A stretch of DNA of 64,000 nt. It comes from Bryobacter aggregatus MPL3 (GTDB taxonomy: Bacteria > Acidobacteriota > Terriglobia > Bryobacterales > Bryobacteraceae). The translations under genes were made by a program, and so were the position numbers. Position 1 is the first letter of the stretch. Each line of letters starts with the position of its first letter. Below, piece by piece: positions 35,344-44,711 of the stretch. The notes beneath the pieces are model-generated. The model was given only the letters and a program-made list of their open reading frames with translations. It did no database searches and was not told the DNA's origin. Location of the stretch: the NCBI RefSeq assembly GCF_000702445.1, contig NZ_JNIF01000004.1:868001-932000 (forward strand), in the 5' to 3' direction.

Positions 35344-36732
35344 CTACTGCAATAATGCTAACGCGATTCGATCGATAGCGGCCCTGACCTCTTGGCTAGG
35401 CGCGTTGGAGTTGTTGGCGATCACTTGAAATGCGATGGGGCCGTGGCGCTTGGAGTCGGCATAACCAGCGAGTGCAGAGATGTGAGTCAGGCTTCCGGTC
35501 TTGGCCTGGATGCGGATGGCCTGGGGCGACCTGTCGAAACGATTGCGCAATGTGCCGTCTTGCGCGCCCACCGGCAGAAGGCTTCGAAACAATTCGAAGT
35601 TTTTTTGTTGTGACATGTAGCGCAGCAGTTGCACTACGGCCTTTGGAGTCACCAGCGATAGGCGGGACATTCCGGAGCCGTCCTCGAAGTTTGTATCCTG
35701 CTCTGCAATACCGGTCTGCTGGAGGAAGTTCGCCAGCGGCCGCTTCTGCGTGGCAGCCCGTAGCACCAACTCGGCGTGCAGATTCTGGCTCACTTTGTCG
35801 ACCACCTGCAGCAGTAACGGCAAGGGCGGGGAATCACGACGAGCCAACTCGATGCTCTCCAGCGTTGCGGGAGCAAGGTGACGGACAACGGCTTCTCCGT
35901 CTACCCGGATGCCTTCCTCAAGCAGCACCTCGCGAAACGCGGTGGCGGCATAGAGCGCGGGTTCATCGACGGCGAAGTCGTTTGAATACTCTTTTGCTCG
36001 GGGTGGGATGTTCCCACTCAAACGCAAGACGCGCGAACCAACGGCCCGGGAGGCAAGCACTTTTCGTGGAAGTGTCTCCACATTGCGGAGTTCGTTCAAG
36101 ATAGAAAAATACTCGACAGCCGGAGAGAGCTGGGTTGCGCCACTGGTTGCGCGCAGGCCAAAGATGTTGTCGTTGAAGCTGAGTGCCGATACGGGCGCGC
36201 CGTACTCGAAGACCCCATCATCGGCAGCCCATCCATTGGGGATCGGATCCAATTTGTACATCGAGTCGTCGCCGACAATCTGGCCGCGGATGAATCGCAC
36301 TCCACGCTCTCGCAACTGCCGTGCGAGTTCCCGCAAGGGAAGCAGGCGGTCTTCGGCAAACGGATTCTCCTGCTGGTAGGGATGGCGGCGGGAGGAGAGC
36401 GATGGATCTCCTCCTCCCTGCAGAATCAGATCTCCCGCAAGCGATCCCTGCGTATCAATCGGGGTGGCGCTGAGCACCCGGGTGGTGAAGCGATGTTCTG
36501 TCCCGAGCGTTTCGAGCGCAAAGGCGGTGGAGAACAGCTTCATGTTTGAGGCGGGAACAAAGTACTGGTCGGCGTTCATCGAGACCAGAACACGGCCGGT
36601 CTTCAGTTGCACCGCATGAATGCCCCAATGCACACGAGGGTTACGCTTGAGGATGGACTGTACGGCAGACGGCAGTTTCTGCGCATTGGCTAGCACAACT
36701 TCGAGGAGTAAGATGAAGAAAATGCGGAACAT
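35344..36732 (-). CDS. dacB: D-alanyl-D-alanine carboxypeptidase/endopeptidase (PBP4 type)
   Basis: Periplasmic class C low-molecular-weight penicillin-binding protein that trims or cleaves peptidoglycan cross-links. Signal peptide MFRIFFILLLEVVLANAQ; SxxK motif at S62-K65 (PASNMKLFSTA); the large inserted domain typical of PBP4 (LILQGGGDPSL, IVGDDSMY); SxN-equivalent in EDGSGMSR; KTG box in QAKTGSLTH. 462 aa. Its ATG at 36732 lies inside the 5' end of the divergent gene, so the starts overlap by 20 bp. Confidence 0.93.
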   Translation of the reverse strand: MFRIFFILLLEVVLANAQKLPSAVQSILKRNPRVHWGIHAVQLKTGRVLVSMNADQYFVPASNMKLFSTAFALETLGTEHRFTTRVLSATPIDTQGSLAGDLILQGGGDPSLSSRRHPYQQENPFAEDRLLPLRELARQLRERGVRFIRGQIVGDDSMYKLDPIPNGWAADDGVFEYGAPVSALSFNDNIFGLRATSGATQLSPAVEYFSILNELRNVETLPRKVLASRAVGSRVLRLSGNIPPRAKEYSNDFAVDEPALYAATAFREVLLEEGIRVDGEAVVRHLAPATLESIELARRDSPPLPLLLQVVDKVSQNLHAELVLRAATQKRPLANFLQQTGIAEQDTNFEDGSGMSRLSLVTPKAVVQLLRYMSQQKNFELFRSLLPVGAQDGTLRNRFDRSPQAIRIQAKTGSLTHISALAGYADSKRHGPIAFQVIANNSNAPSQEVRAAIDRIALALLQ

Positions 36733-37384
36733 ACGGAGATTTCTTATTGTGACGGCATTTGCTACGGCCTGGGGACAGCCCAGTCAGAAGCAAGTGGTCC
36801 CAAGTGGAATTCCAGCGCGGCCTGCGGCGACAGACTACCCGCAGCATGCCGATCTGCGACAGATTCAGATCGCCTCCGAGTACATGGGCCGCAGCTTTGC
36901 TGCCGTGTCTCCTGGCAAGAATGTCCGCCAGAAAACGGCGCTCTTTGATGCGGATCGCTTCATCGTTGTGGAAGTGGGCATTTTTGCTCCGAAGGATGCT
37001 CCGGCGGAGTTGAATCTCTCTGATTTTCAACTCATCGTCGACCGTCAACGGCTCTCTCCTACGCCCCCCGGCATTGTGGCGGCTAGCTTGCGCAACGCGG
37101 CTGCAGACCCCCTGCGCCGCCGTCTCGAATCGACTGGGGGCGTTGGCAATATCGATGTCAATACCGGTAAGCCGGGCCGCGTTCCGGCGCCTGGCAGCGC
37201 AAGTAACGATGTGATTCTGCGGGGATGGGATGCGGCTGTTGAGAGTTCGCTTCCTGAAGGAAAGCTGATGGGAACCCGCGCCGGAAATCTCTTCTTTTCC
37301 TTCCCAGGCAAGACGGCAAAGGTGAAGTCGATGGTGTTGGAATACAGTGGCGAGAGAGAGCCAATTCAACTCAAGCTTCGCTGA
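36713..37384 (+). CDS. Exported protein of unknown function
   Basis: 223 residues with a basic signal peptide (MRNIRRFLIVTAFATAWG). The body looks like a single beta-rich domain: FAAVSPGKNVRQKTALFDAD, FIVVEVGIFAPKDAPAEL, then a Pro/Gly-rich linker and a C-terminal strand-rich region (NLFFSFPGKTAKVKSMVLEY). No family recognised; it may be an Ig-like or DUF4352-like accessory protein. ATG 36713 follows GAGGAG directly. It overlaps the divergent dacB start by 20 bp and is 22 bp ahead of the radical SAM gene. Confidence 0.7.
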   Translation: MKKMRNIRRFLIVTAFATAWGQPSQKQVVPSGIPARPAATDYPQHADLRQIQIASEYMGRSFAAVSPGKNVRQKTALFDADRFIVVEVGIFAPKDAPAELNLSDFQLIVDRQRLSPTPPGIVAASLRNAAADPLRRRLESTGGVGNIDVNTGKPGRVPAPGSASNDVILRGWDAAVESSLPEGKLMGTRAGNLFFSFPGKTAKVKSMVLEYSGEREPIQLKLR

Positions 37385-37406
37385 AGTACAATGAGAGATT
37401 CGGCCA

Positions 37407-38444
37407 ATGCCTTCATTCACTTTCCGTGTCCAACGGCGACTTGCCGCCTATAGGCGAATGTTGCGGGAGCTCGGCCTAGTTGCCAAGGGTCTCGCCTCGA
37501 CAGACCATATCGTGCAAGCGCACATCGTGCCGATTCGCCGCTGTAATATCGATTGCGGCTACTGCAATGAGTACGACGATTTTTCAAAGCCAGTCCCTAC
37601 TGAGGTGATGCTCGAGCGAGTGCGTCATCTGGGGAGGTTGGGCACAACACTCATCACGATCAGTGGTGGCGAACCGTTGCTCCATCCAGACCTGGATGAA
37701 ATCATTCGTGAGATCAAGAAGACCGGCGCCATTGCCGGCATGATCACGAACGGTTATCTCCTGGTCGAAGACCGCATCAAGCGGCTTAATGCCGCCGGTC
37801 TCGACCATCTTCAGATTTCCATCGACAACATCATGCCCGATGAAGTTTCTAAGAAGAGCCTCAAGGTGCTCGACAAGAAACTGCAGTGGCTTGCCCAGTT
37901 TGCGATGTTCCATGTCAACATCAACAGCGTTGTCGGTGCCGGTGTCAAGAACCCCGAAGACGCTTACGTGATTGCGCAGCGCGCGCACGAACTCGAACTG
38001 AGTTCGACGGTTGGAATCATTCACGACGGCAGTGGGCAATTGCGGCCTCTCGGTGCAGTGGAGCGCGATGTGTTCCATCGCATTCGCAATCTGTCCAAGC
38101 GCAGCTACGCCCGTCTCAACAAGTTCCAGGATGCGATCGCCGATGGCCGCCCGAATGACTGGAAGTGCCGCGCCGGTGCTCGCTACATCTATGTTTGCGA
38201 AGACGGCCTGGTTCACTATTGCTCGCAGCAGCGTGGCTATCCCGGCGTTCCGATTTCCGAGTACACGTTGACCGATCTGCGCCGTGAGTACAACACGAAA
38301 AAGGGCTGCGCGCCGAATTGCACCGTCAGTTGTGTACACCAAACCTCGATGATGGATTCCTGGCGGGACAAGCAGACGCTGGAGCCGTTGGATCTTCCGA
38401 AGAAGGAAGCGGCGCTGGTGCAAATACAGGCTTCCGGGAGATAG
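37407..38444 (+). CDS. Radical SAM protein with C-terminal Cys cluster
   Basis: 345 residues. Radical SAM core with the [4Fe-4S] motif C46-x3-C50-x2-C53 (RRCNIDCGYCNEY), SAM contact ISGGEPLLHPD and ISIDNI strand. The C-terminal region adds further cysteines (WKCRAGARYIYVCEDG, YCSQQRG, KKGCAPNCTVSCVHQ), as in SPASM/twitch-type auxiliary cluster domains. The reaction is unknown; similarity in architecture to HpnH-like or peptide-modifying enzymes is possible but not shown. The next open frame lies in the same frame just past its TAG stop. Confidence 0.85.
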   Translation: MPSFTFRVQRRLAAYRRMLRELGLVAKGLASTDHIVQAHIVPIRRCNIDCGYCNEYDDFSKPVPTEVMLERVRHLGRLGTTLITISGGEPLLHPDLDEIIREIKKTGAIAGMITNGYLLVEDRIKRLNAAGLDHLQISIDNIMPDEVSKKSLKVLDKKLQWLAQFAMFHVNINSVVGAGVKNPEDAYVIAQRAHELELSSTVGIIHDGSGQLRPLGAVERDVFHRIRNLSKRSYARLNKFQDAIADGRPNDWKCRAGARYIYVCEDGLVHYCSQQRGYPGVPISEYTLTDLRREYNTKKGCAPNCTVSCVHQTSMMDSWRDKQTLEPLDLPKKEAALVQIQASGR

Positions 38445-38486
38445 ACGATTCGAGGCGCGGCGATCGCCGCTGGTGCGCTTCTCCTG

Positions 38487-40394
38487 TTGGGGAATGCGTG
38501 GGTTGCCCTTCAGTGGCTCGGCCTCGAATATACCGACGCGCGGCACTCGATTGAGTGGGTTTATCTCACTCTTGCTCGCTACATTGGAGTGCATGGATTC
38601 GCGACGATCTATGGCGATGCGGAGTGGTTTCCCTATTGGTACGCTGGGGTGCCGTTTGAGAATACCTATCAGCCGCTGCTCCCCTATTTGGTCGCAATCA
38701 GCGCCGTTCTTGCGAAGATCAGCGCGGGCCGGGCCTATCATCTGGTGACTGGCTTTTTCTTTTGCCTGGGGCCTCTGGGCGTCTACCTGCTGGCCCGGCG
38801 TCTAACGCGCAGCATCTGGCCCAGCCTTTGCGCTGCCGCGGCATATAGCCTGTTGTCTCCTTGCTCCTGGCTCATGCCGAGCATCACGGCAGACCTCCAT
38901 GGATACTGGTCCAACCAGCGGCTGCACGTACTCTCTTTCTATGGCGAGGGTCCACATTTGGTATCGCTCGCGCTGTTGCCCTTTGCACTGCTGGCTCTCG
39001 ATTGGGCGCTTGAAGATTTCGGATGGAGACGGGCGGCGCTGGCTGCCTTGGCTTGTGCGCTGGTTCCGTTGAGCAATCTGATCGGTGGCTTCGCCTTGGG
39101 CTGGGGCGTTCTTGCTGTCATGGCTGGCCGCAACTGGCGCGGTGTGCCGCAGGCTTTGGCCATTGGTGCGTGGGCCTATCTGTTGTCGCTGCGATGGCTC
39201 CAGCCCGCTCTGCTCGCAGACATCCGGCGCAACGCCCCGCTTGCGGGGGGACACTTCGTGATGGACCGTTGGCATTACCTGGCCTTGCTCGGGCTCATTC
39301 TGCTGAGCATTGGCATCGCCTACAAGCTGCGGCAGCGGCCCGCACTGGCGATCGTGGCGGCCTTTGCCTTCCCAATGCTTGTGATCCCGCTGAGCTGGGA
39401 GTTTGGCCAGTACTTCTTCCTGCCGCAGCCGCATCGCTACCACCTCGAGATGGATCTCGCTCTTGCATTGCTGCTGGCGGTCGTACTGGGGATGTTGCCC
39501 TATCGAAATATCATCGGTGGCGCCGGTCTCGCTGGTCTGCTGGTCTTCGGCGCAATCGAGGGGCGGCAACTGGACCCGTCGATCCGGCCACTGCGCCTCG
39601 AGGAGACTTGGGAGCATCGGATCACGAACTGGATGGCGAATCAGGACCCGGAAGCGCGGGTCTACTTCGGCGGATCGCCGCGCTACTTTGCCGGAGTCGA
39701 GTACGATCAGCCGCAGTTTGGTGGTGGTTTTGCAAACGGCCCCCGCTTGCCGCTCCACCTTCTGGCGGACTACGGGATCGTGGTTTATAAGGGCGATGGA
39801 AAGCTGACCAGTGCCTGGCTGAAGGCCTATGGAGTTGATTACGTTGCAGTGGGTGACGAGCAAAGCGCCAATGCTTATCGCATCTGGTACGATCCCCATC
39901 AGTTCGATGCTCTATTGCCGGTGCTGTGGCAAGAGGGCTCTGACAGGATCTTCAAGCTGAATCGCTGGAACGAATCGCTAGCCCATGCCATTCCTGGCGC
40001 GGCGCTGGTGGTGCATCCACCAACCAGCTACTTGGATACGGCTGAGCTGTTCCGCTATGTCAATGCGCTCGAAGGCCCGCAATCCAAGGGTGGCGATCTG
40101 CGTTGGCTCACCCCGAGCCGGGCGCGCATCGAAGCATCGCCAGGTCCAGAAGATGCGATCAGCATCCAGATCGCCTACGATCCGCGCTGGCATGCCTCTA
40201 CGAACGGGCAAACGCTCGATCTGTACGAGGATGGGCTCGGACAAATGTGGCTACAAACAACAAAGCCGGGCGCAACGCAGATCGATCTGGAATTCCGCCA
40301 ATCGAAATTCATTCTCCTGCTTTGCGCCACGGCCTGGATGCTTTGGCTAGGGGCGTTAAACAACTTCGCGATTAGACGAAAGCCGTTGTCTTAA
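38487..40394 (+). CDS. Large polytopic membrane protein (GT-C/YfhO-like)
   Basis: 635 residues or slightly more, with about 10 membrane helices in the first two thirds and a soluble C-terminal part, ending in a further helix (ILLLCATAWMLWLGALNNFA). The N-terminal loop (EWFPYWYAGVPFENTYQP) resembles the first periplasmic loop of GT-C glycosyltransferases and YfhO-like proteins. No catalytic residue can be assigned firmly. The start is unclear: TTG 38487 cuts the first helix, whereas ATT 38448, three bases past the preceding TAG and seven bases after GGGAG, would give RGAAIAAGALLLLGNAWVA as a full helix. Confidence 0.78.
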   Translation: MGNAWVALQWLGLEYTDARHSIEWVYLTLARYIGVHGFATIYGDAEWFPYWYAGVPFENTYQPLLPYLVAISAVLAKISAGRAYHLVTGFFFCLGPLGVYLLARRLTRSIWPSLCAAAAYSLLSPCSWLMPSITADLHGYWSNQRLHVLSFYGEGPHLVSLALLPFALLALDWALEDFGWRRAALAALACALVPLSNLIGGFALGWGVLAVMAGRNWRGVPQALAIGAWAYLLSLRWLQPALLADIRRNAPLAGGHFVMDRWHYLALLGLILLSIGIAYKLRQRPALAIVAAFAFPMLVIPLSWEFGQYFFLPQPHRYHLEMDLALALLLAVVLGMLPYRNIIGGAGLAGLLVFGAIEGRQLDPSIRPLRLEETWEHRITNWMANQDPEARVYFGGSPRYFAGVEYDQPQFGGGFANGPRLPLHLLADYGIVVYKGDGKLTSAWLKAYGVDYVAVGDEQSANAYRIWYDPHQFDALLPVLWQEGSDRIFKLNRWNESLAHAIPGAALVVHPPTSYLDTAELFRYVNALEGPQSKGGDLRWLTPSRARIEASPGPEDAISIQIAYDPRWHASTNGQTLDLYEDGLGQMWLQTTKPGATQIDLEFRQSKFILLLCATAWMLWLGALNNFAIRRKPLS

Positions 40395-40644
40395 CCCCCG
40401 AGATTTCAAAAGAGCGCCGGCACTTCTTACATGGCACCTTATCGTCGAGCAGCACCATGTAGCTTTGCGCCTTGGCGAATTTTGCCCGGTCGCGGTCATC
40501 CCCGTTTCCGGGCAGTCGATCCCGCTTCTTGCGCAACAACCAGCGCAAATCATAGGTCTCGACAGACCGGCAAAAGGGGCAATTCAGAGACGCAGGTTTG
40601 GTGGTCTGCGATTCGGCGTAAAACTGGCGTTCGTCGATGGGCAC
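40372..40644 (-). CDS. Small zinc-ribbon-like protein
   Basis: 90 residues with two CxxC pairs (LNCPFCRSVETY and VPCKKCRRSFEI) separated by a basic stretch (WLLRKKRDRLPG), consistent with a single structural zinc. No family recognised. It converges on the large membrane protein with a 23-bp overlap and lies 10 bp downstream of the esterase gene. Confidence 0.68.
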   Translation of the reverse strand: MPIDERQFYAESQTTKPASLNCPFCRSVETYDLRWLLRKKRDRLPGNGDDRDRAKFAKAQSYMVLLDDKVPCKKCRRSFEISGVKTTAFV

Positions 40645-40654
40645 TGTTTCTATT

Positions 40655-41896
40655 TTAGTTGCGGTTCAGAGCTTTTACGCGGAAGTAAGGCTTCTCTTTC
40701 TCCGCCGGATCCATCACAAACTCTTCGCTGGTCTTTGCCGGGTCATAGCCACGCCAGATCCAGGGCAGGGCAATGGGGATTTCTGCGTGGCCCTGCGCCG
40801 TACTGTGTGCGCCCGTGCCGAAGACAAAGCGGAAGTCATACTCGCGCAGCTTCAATGAGTTTGCCATCTGGATATTCTGCAGCGGCCAGGAGCCGTGATT
40901 GTTCTCGATGTCTTCGCTGCCGTCGCTCAAGAAAGCGCGGATGTTGCGTTTGGGCATCTTCCGAATCGCGAACGGATAGATGTTGCCGCCATCCAGTTCG
41001 CCCGGCTTCCACTGGATACTGGTGTAGCTGCCGATGCGGGAATACACACGAGTGAACTCCTCCGGACGCCACCAAGCCGCATTGAACGCGCAGATGGCTC
41101 CAGAACTTTCTCCAGCGATCGCGCGCGAATAGCCGTCCTTGCGCAGATTCCACTTGCTGCTCACCTCGGCGAGAATCTCCTCGAGCAGGTAGTGCGAGTA
41201 CTTGTCGGTGTAGGTGTCATACAGGATGCTGCGCATTGCCTTGGCGCCAACCTTGCCCGGCGCGATGAAGATGTGAATCGCGGCCGGAATCCGCTTCTGG
41301 TGAACCAGGTTGTCGATCTGGATGAGGACGCGGTTGTTCGCTGCACGGTTCGCGTAGTTCTGGCCATCCTGCCAAATCATGACAGGCGCGGGCGTCGCCG
41401 CATTGTATTGGGCCGGGACATAGACCCAGTATTCGCTGGCCATGCCTTCATAAATCTTGCTGTTGGATGTGAACTTCTCGCTGAGCTTGCCTTGCGGCAC
41501 TCCGGCTTGTTCATAGGCTTCGGGTCCAAATGCAATGACATCGAAGCGGCCGCCGAAGCGTTTGCCATCGATCATGTAGTGGTAGGTATGGGAGGTGTAA
41601 GGCGCGATCTTTGCCGTGCCGATATAGTAGGCCCCGGCCTTCTTCATGGCGCCGGCGGGTTGATCGTCAACGAAGAGCTGCGGGGGCTTCGCGGCCTTGA
41701 TTGCGTAGAGCGAATCCGGACCAACCGCTAGACTGGCTTCTCCTTTCTCAAGTTGCTGCGGGGTGAAGCTCGCTTCGAGGTTCTTCTGGAATTCTGGGGA
41801 TGCCGGCTTGGCGGCCATTTTTAAAACTGCAGCCGGCTCCGGTTTCTGCGCAAACAGGACGAGGGCACTAATGAGGGTAAGAAAGAAGGGTCGCAT
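40655..41896 (-). CDS. Secreted esterase, enterochelin esterase-like (esterase D family)
   Basis: 413 residues: signal peptide (MRPFFLTLISALVLFAQ), an N-terminal beta-sandwich (E-set) domain with HTYHYMIDGKRFGGRF, and an alpha/beta hydrolase domain. Nucleophile Ser in AIAGESSGAICAF (GxSxG), with FLSDGSEDIENNHGSW supplying the acid and GAHSTAQGH the likely His. It resembles Fes/IroE-type and feruloyl-esterase-type proteins; the substrate cannot be read from sequence. It lies 18 bp downstream of the AhpD-like gene. Confidence 0.85.
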   Translation of the reverse strand: MRPFFLTLISALVLFAQKPEPAAVLKMAAKPASPEFQKNLEASFTPQQLEKGEASLAVGPDSLYAIKAAKPPQLFVDDQPAGAMKKAGAYYIGTAKIAPYTSHTYHYMIDGKRFGGRFDVIAFGPEAYEQAGVPQGKLSEKFTSNSKIYEGMASEYWVYVPAQYNAATPAPVMIWQDGQNYANRAANNRVLIQIDNLVHQKRIPAAIHIFIAPGKVGAKAMRSILYDTYTDKYSHYLLEEILAEVSSKWNLRKDGYSRAIAGESSGAICAFNAAWWRPEEFTRVYSRIGSYTSIQWKPGELDGGNIYPFAIRKMPKRNIRAFLSDGSEDIENNHGSWPLQNIQMANSLKLREYDFRFVFGTGAHSTAQGHAEIPIALPWIWRGYDPAKTSEEFVMDPAEKEKPYFRVKALNRN

Positions 41897-41914
41897 GATG
41901 AGGACCCTTCGATG

Positions 41915-42532
41915 CTATGGGATGTAGCCCCGCTTGGCAATACGTGTGCCGCTTGATATGGAAGATTCTTCATTCTGCCAGGCAACGCCCGCGGCTCCAA
42001 CCCAGCGATTGTAGAAGTTCGTCAGAGAACAGACGGTGATGGCGTCGTAAAGCGCTTCATCGCTCCAGCCAGCCTTCCGGAGTTTCCGGATGTCCTTTTC
42101 CTCGACGTCCTGTGCCTCGAGATTCACCTGGACAACAAATTCCAGGAGTGCCCATTCCGCATCGGTCAGCTTGGCGTCGCCCTGCAGAACCGCGCCTAAG
42201 AAGGCCTGTCCCTTCCCAGACTTAACCCGGCCTTCTGTCTCAAAGAGCAGTGCCGCTGCCTGGGCGTGTGCATCACGGGAGAACTCGCACTTGTTGCCCT
42301 CGCTCGTGATGGTTGCGATCAGTTCGCGAAAGGCGGGACTGAGTGGCGACTTGCCACGCATCACCTCTTGCGTGAACTGGCTCAACAGATCAGTCGCCTT
42401 GGGCTTGAAGGTCAGCAGGTGAAGAATGCCGGGTACTTCAAGACCGGCGGCGCGCATCGATTTGATGCTGGCGGCGTATGGCCCGCCGGCGTTGGATTCT
42501 TTCTCCAAATCGGGAAGGTAGGTGTCCGACAT
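41915..42532 (-). CDS. AhpD-like carboxymuconolactone decarboxylase family protein
   Basis: 205-residue alpha-helical protein of the CMD/peroxidase-related family. The active-site region reads EGNKCEFSRDAHA: Cys82, then Ser85 where AhpD has the second Cys, and His89. A CxxS motif cannot form the AhpD disulfide, so alkylhydroperoxidase activity by the usual mechanism is unlikely. The C-terminal half continues the family fold (LTDAEWALLEFVVQVNLEAQ, GWSDEALYDAITVC). Upstream of the esterase gene on the same strand. Confidence 0.83.
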   Translation of the reverse strand: MSDTYLPDLEKESNAGGPYAASIKSMRAAGLEVPGILHLLTFKPKATDLLSQFTQEVMRGKSPLSPAFRELIATITSEGNKCEFSRDAHAQAAALLFETEGRVKSGKGQAFLGAVLQGDAKLTDAEWALLEFVVQVNLEAQDVEEKDIRKLRKAGWSDEALYDAITVCSLTNFYNRWVGAAGVAWQNEESSISSGTRIAKRGYIP

Positions 42533-42590
42533 GGTTACAGTGTATGTGACATTGCGTGCGATCGATTCGTGTAAGGTGAATTTTCGGAAA

Positions 42591-44642
42591 TCAGGAAGGG
42601 GAGGGCACTTTTACGTCCGCACCCGCCTCAATTTTGGCGAGCAGCGCGAACAGATCGCTCCGGTTCAAGGGCTTGGGCAGATAGGCATCCATTCCCGCGG
42701 CAAGACAGCGCTCGGCGTCTCCCTTTAAGGCCAGAGCGGTAAGCGCCACGATCGGGGTGTGCTTGCCACAGGCTTTCTCCCGTGCGCGAACTGCCCGCGT
42801 TGCTTCAAGCCCATCCATCTCCGGCATGTGAATATCCATCAAAACCACATCGAAACTACGGTTCTGCAGTGCCTCAAGCGCCTGCAGTCCGTTGGTCACT
42901 GTTTCGACTTCATGACCTGCTCTCTGGAGGATGCGATGGAGTAGCGTCCGATTGACATCGTTGTCTTCTGCAACCAGAAGCGATAGCGGTCTCGATGGAC
43001 TCAGCCTGCTGCCGGTGGGAGTGGGGACTGCGGCTTGCGCTTCGTGCAACTGGATCTCGAACGAGAAGGTACTTCCTTCACCCAATTTCGAATGGACTTC
43101 GAGCTTTCCACCCATCATTTTTACGAGCTGTGTGGAGATTGCGAGCCCGAGTCCCGTGCCGCCAAAGCGGCGTGTGGTTGACGAGTCTGCCTGGGTAAAG
43201 GCGTCAAAGATCCGATTCTGCTGCTCGACCGGAATGCCAACGCCAGAATCGATGACGGCAATTGCGATCTTCCAGTAGCCGTTCTCTTGCGGTTCCGCCT
43301 CGAGCCGGAGCAGAACCTTGCCCATCGCGGTGAACTTGACGGCATTCCCCAATAGATTGACCAACACCTGCTGCAGGCGTCCCGGATCCCCTGCGAGCCA
43401 GGCGGGCAGCTTCTCGTCAGCCAGAACCTCAAGATGAAGGCCTTTCTCATGTGCGGCCAGGCTCAGAATCTGCACAGAGCGCTTGGCCACCTCCCGGAGA
43501 TCGAAAGGAATCGATTCCAACGAGAGCTTTCCGCTCTCGATGCGGCTGAAATCAAGGATGTCGTCGAGAATCTCAAGCAACGCCCGCGCGGAGTGCCGAG
43601 CCATCGAGAGATTCTCCCGCTGTTCTCTCGAGAGCTCGGAATCGAGGGTGAGCTCCATCATGCCGAGAATGCCATTCATCGGAGTCCGGATCTCATGGCT
43701 CATATTGGCCAGAAACTGGCTACGAGCGCGCGCCGAGAGTTCCGCATTCTTCCGCGCCTGGGACATGCGTTGGAGAAAGAAGATCGCGATGCCCAATACC
43801 ACCAGGATGGCCCCGGAGAGCACTCTGAGGTGGGTGTTCTTTTCTTGGGTCCGGTTGAGCCAGAGAATGAAGGCCGAGTCTGTTTTGTGCAACAGCTTCC
43901 AGTTGGTGGCAATGGTGACGATTTCTCCGGAGTCCCCCATTTCATCAATGGCGGCTCGCAGCCGCTTGGCCTCATTCTCGAATCCAAATCTTGCCCCGAT
44001 GGAGAAGGTGCGTGCGGTGTCTTCGAGCAAAAGCGAACCCAATTGCATTGATGGACAGGCTTCCGGACGGTTCAGAAGCACGCCGTCGGCAACCCGGTAA
44101 TCGAGCCAGGCAGCATCCACTTTTCCCTGGCACATGGCAAGAAACGTTTCTTCTGACGTTCCCTGAATTCTGACAGTGGTTGATGCCGGCAATTGGAGTT
44201 TCGGGACAAATTGTTTGGAGGGGGAAGTGAGCGCAATGGACCGATTCGCCAAGTCTGCGGCCGATTTGATTTGAAGTTGCTTGGGGAAGAATAGAATCGT
44301 TGCGGTGCGCCACCAGGCATCGGTCATGTAGAAGTCGTCCCGGCGCTCCTCATAGACTGTCACGAAGGGCCAGAAATCGGCCTTCTTCTGCGCCAGTGTA
44401 TCGTCCGGAGACAAGTCCGAATGAATCCATTCGAGGCGATATCCCGCAATTTCTGCCGCGCGATTGATGACATCCACCGCAAAGCCAGCCGGCTGGCCCT
44501 TTTCGTCCCAATAATTGAATGGAGGGCTTTGGTTGGACCCCATCCGAAGCACCTTACGGGCGCCGATCGGGCGTCCTGGGAACTGGCACGAGAGGGTGCT
44601 CGCACTGAACAGAAGAATGGAGATTACATACTTCAACTGCAT
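42591..44642 (-). CDS. Hybrid histidine kinase with periplasmic solute-binding (SBP_bac_3) sensor
   Basis: 683 residues. Signal sequence (~1-19), periplasmic binding-protein type 3 domain (~30-255, VLRMGSNQSPPFNYWDEKG), a membrane helix (~273-291), HisKA with His316 in NMSHEIRTPMNGILG, HATPase_c (LLGNAVKFTAMG, DSGVGIP, FGGTGLGLAIS) and a receiver domain (LLVAEDNDVNR, phospho-Asp in VLMDIHMPEMDG, Lys in YLPKPLN). BvgS/EvgS-like architecture with one binding domain: it probably senses an amino acid or similar polar ligand. There is no dedicated output regulator beside it. Confidence 0.93.
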   Translation of the reverse strand: MQLKYVISILLFSASTLSCQFPGRPIGARKVLRMGSNQSPPFNYWDEKGQPAGFAVDVINRAAEIAGYRLEWIHSDLSPDDTLAQKKADFWPFVTVYEERRDDFYMTDAWWRTATILFFPKQLQIKSAADLANRSIALTSPSKQFVPKLQLPASTTVRIQGTSEETFLAMCQGKVDAAWLDYRVADGVLLNRPEACPSMQLGSLLLEDTARTFSIGARFGFENEAKRLRAAIDEMGDSGEIVTIATNWKLLHKTDSAFILWLNRTQEKNTHLRVLSGAILVVLGIAIFFLQRMSQARKNAELSARARSQFLANMSHEIRTPMNGILGMMELTLDSELSREQRENLSMARHSARALLEILDDILDFSRIESGKLSLESIPFDLREVAKRSVQILSLAAHEKGLHLEVLADEKLPAWLAGDPGRLQQVLVNLLGNAVKFTAMGKVLLRLEAEPQENGYWKIAIAVIDSGVGIPVEQQNRIFDAFTQADSSTTRRFGGTGLGLAISTQLVKMMGGKLEVHSKLGEGSTFSFEIQLHEAQAAVPTPTGSRLSPSRPLSLLVAEDNDVNRTLLHRILQRAGHEVETVTNGLQALEALQNRSFDVVLMDIHMPEMDGLEATRAVRAREKACGKHTPIVALTALALKGDAERCLAAGMDAYLPKPLNRSDLFALLAKIEAGADVKVPSPS

Positions 44643-44711
44643 TCAAGATCGAGGGAGCCGCTGAGCCAACTTCACGGTTTAATATCGGCCTAAGGTATGA
44701 GAAACTTCAGC

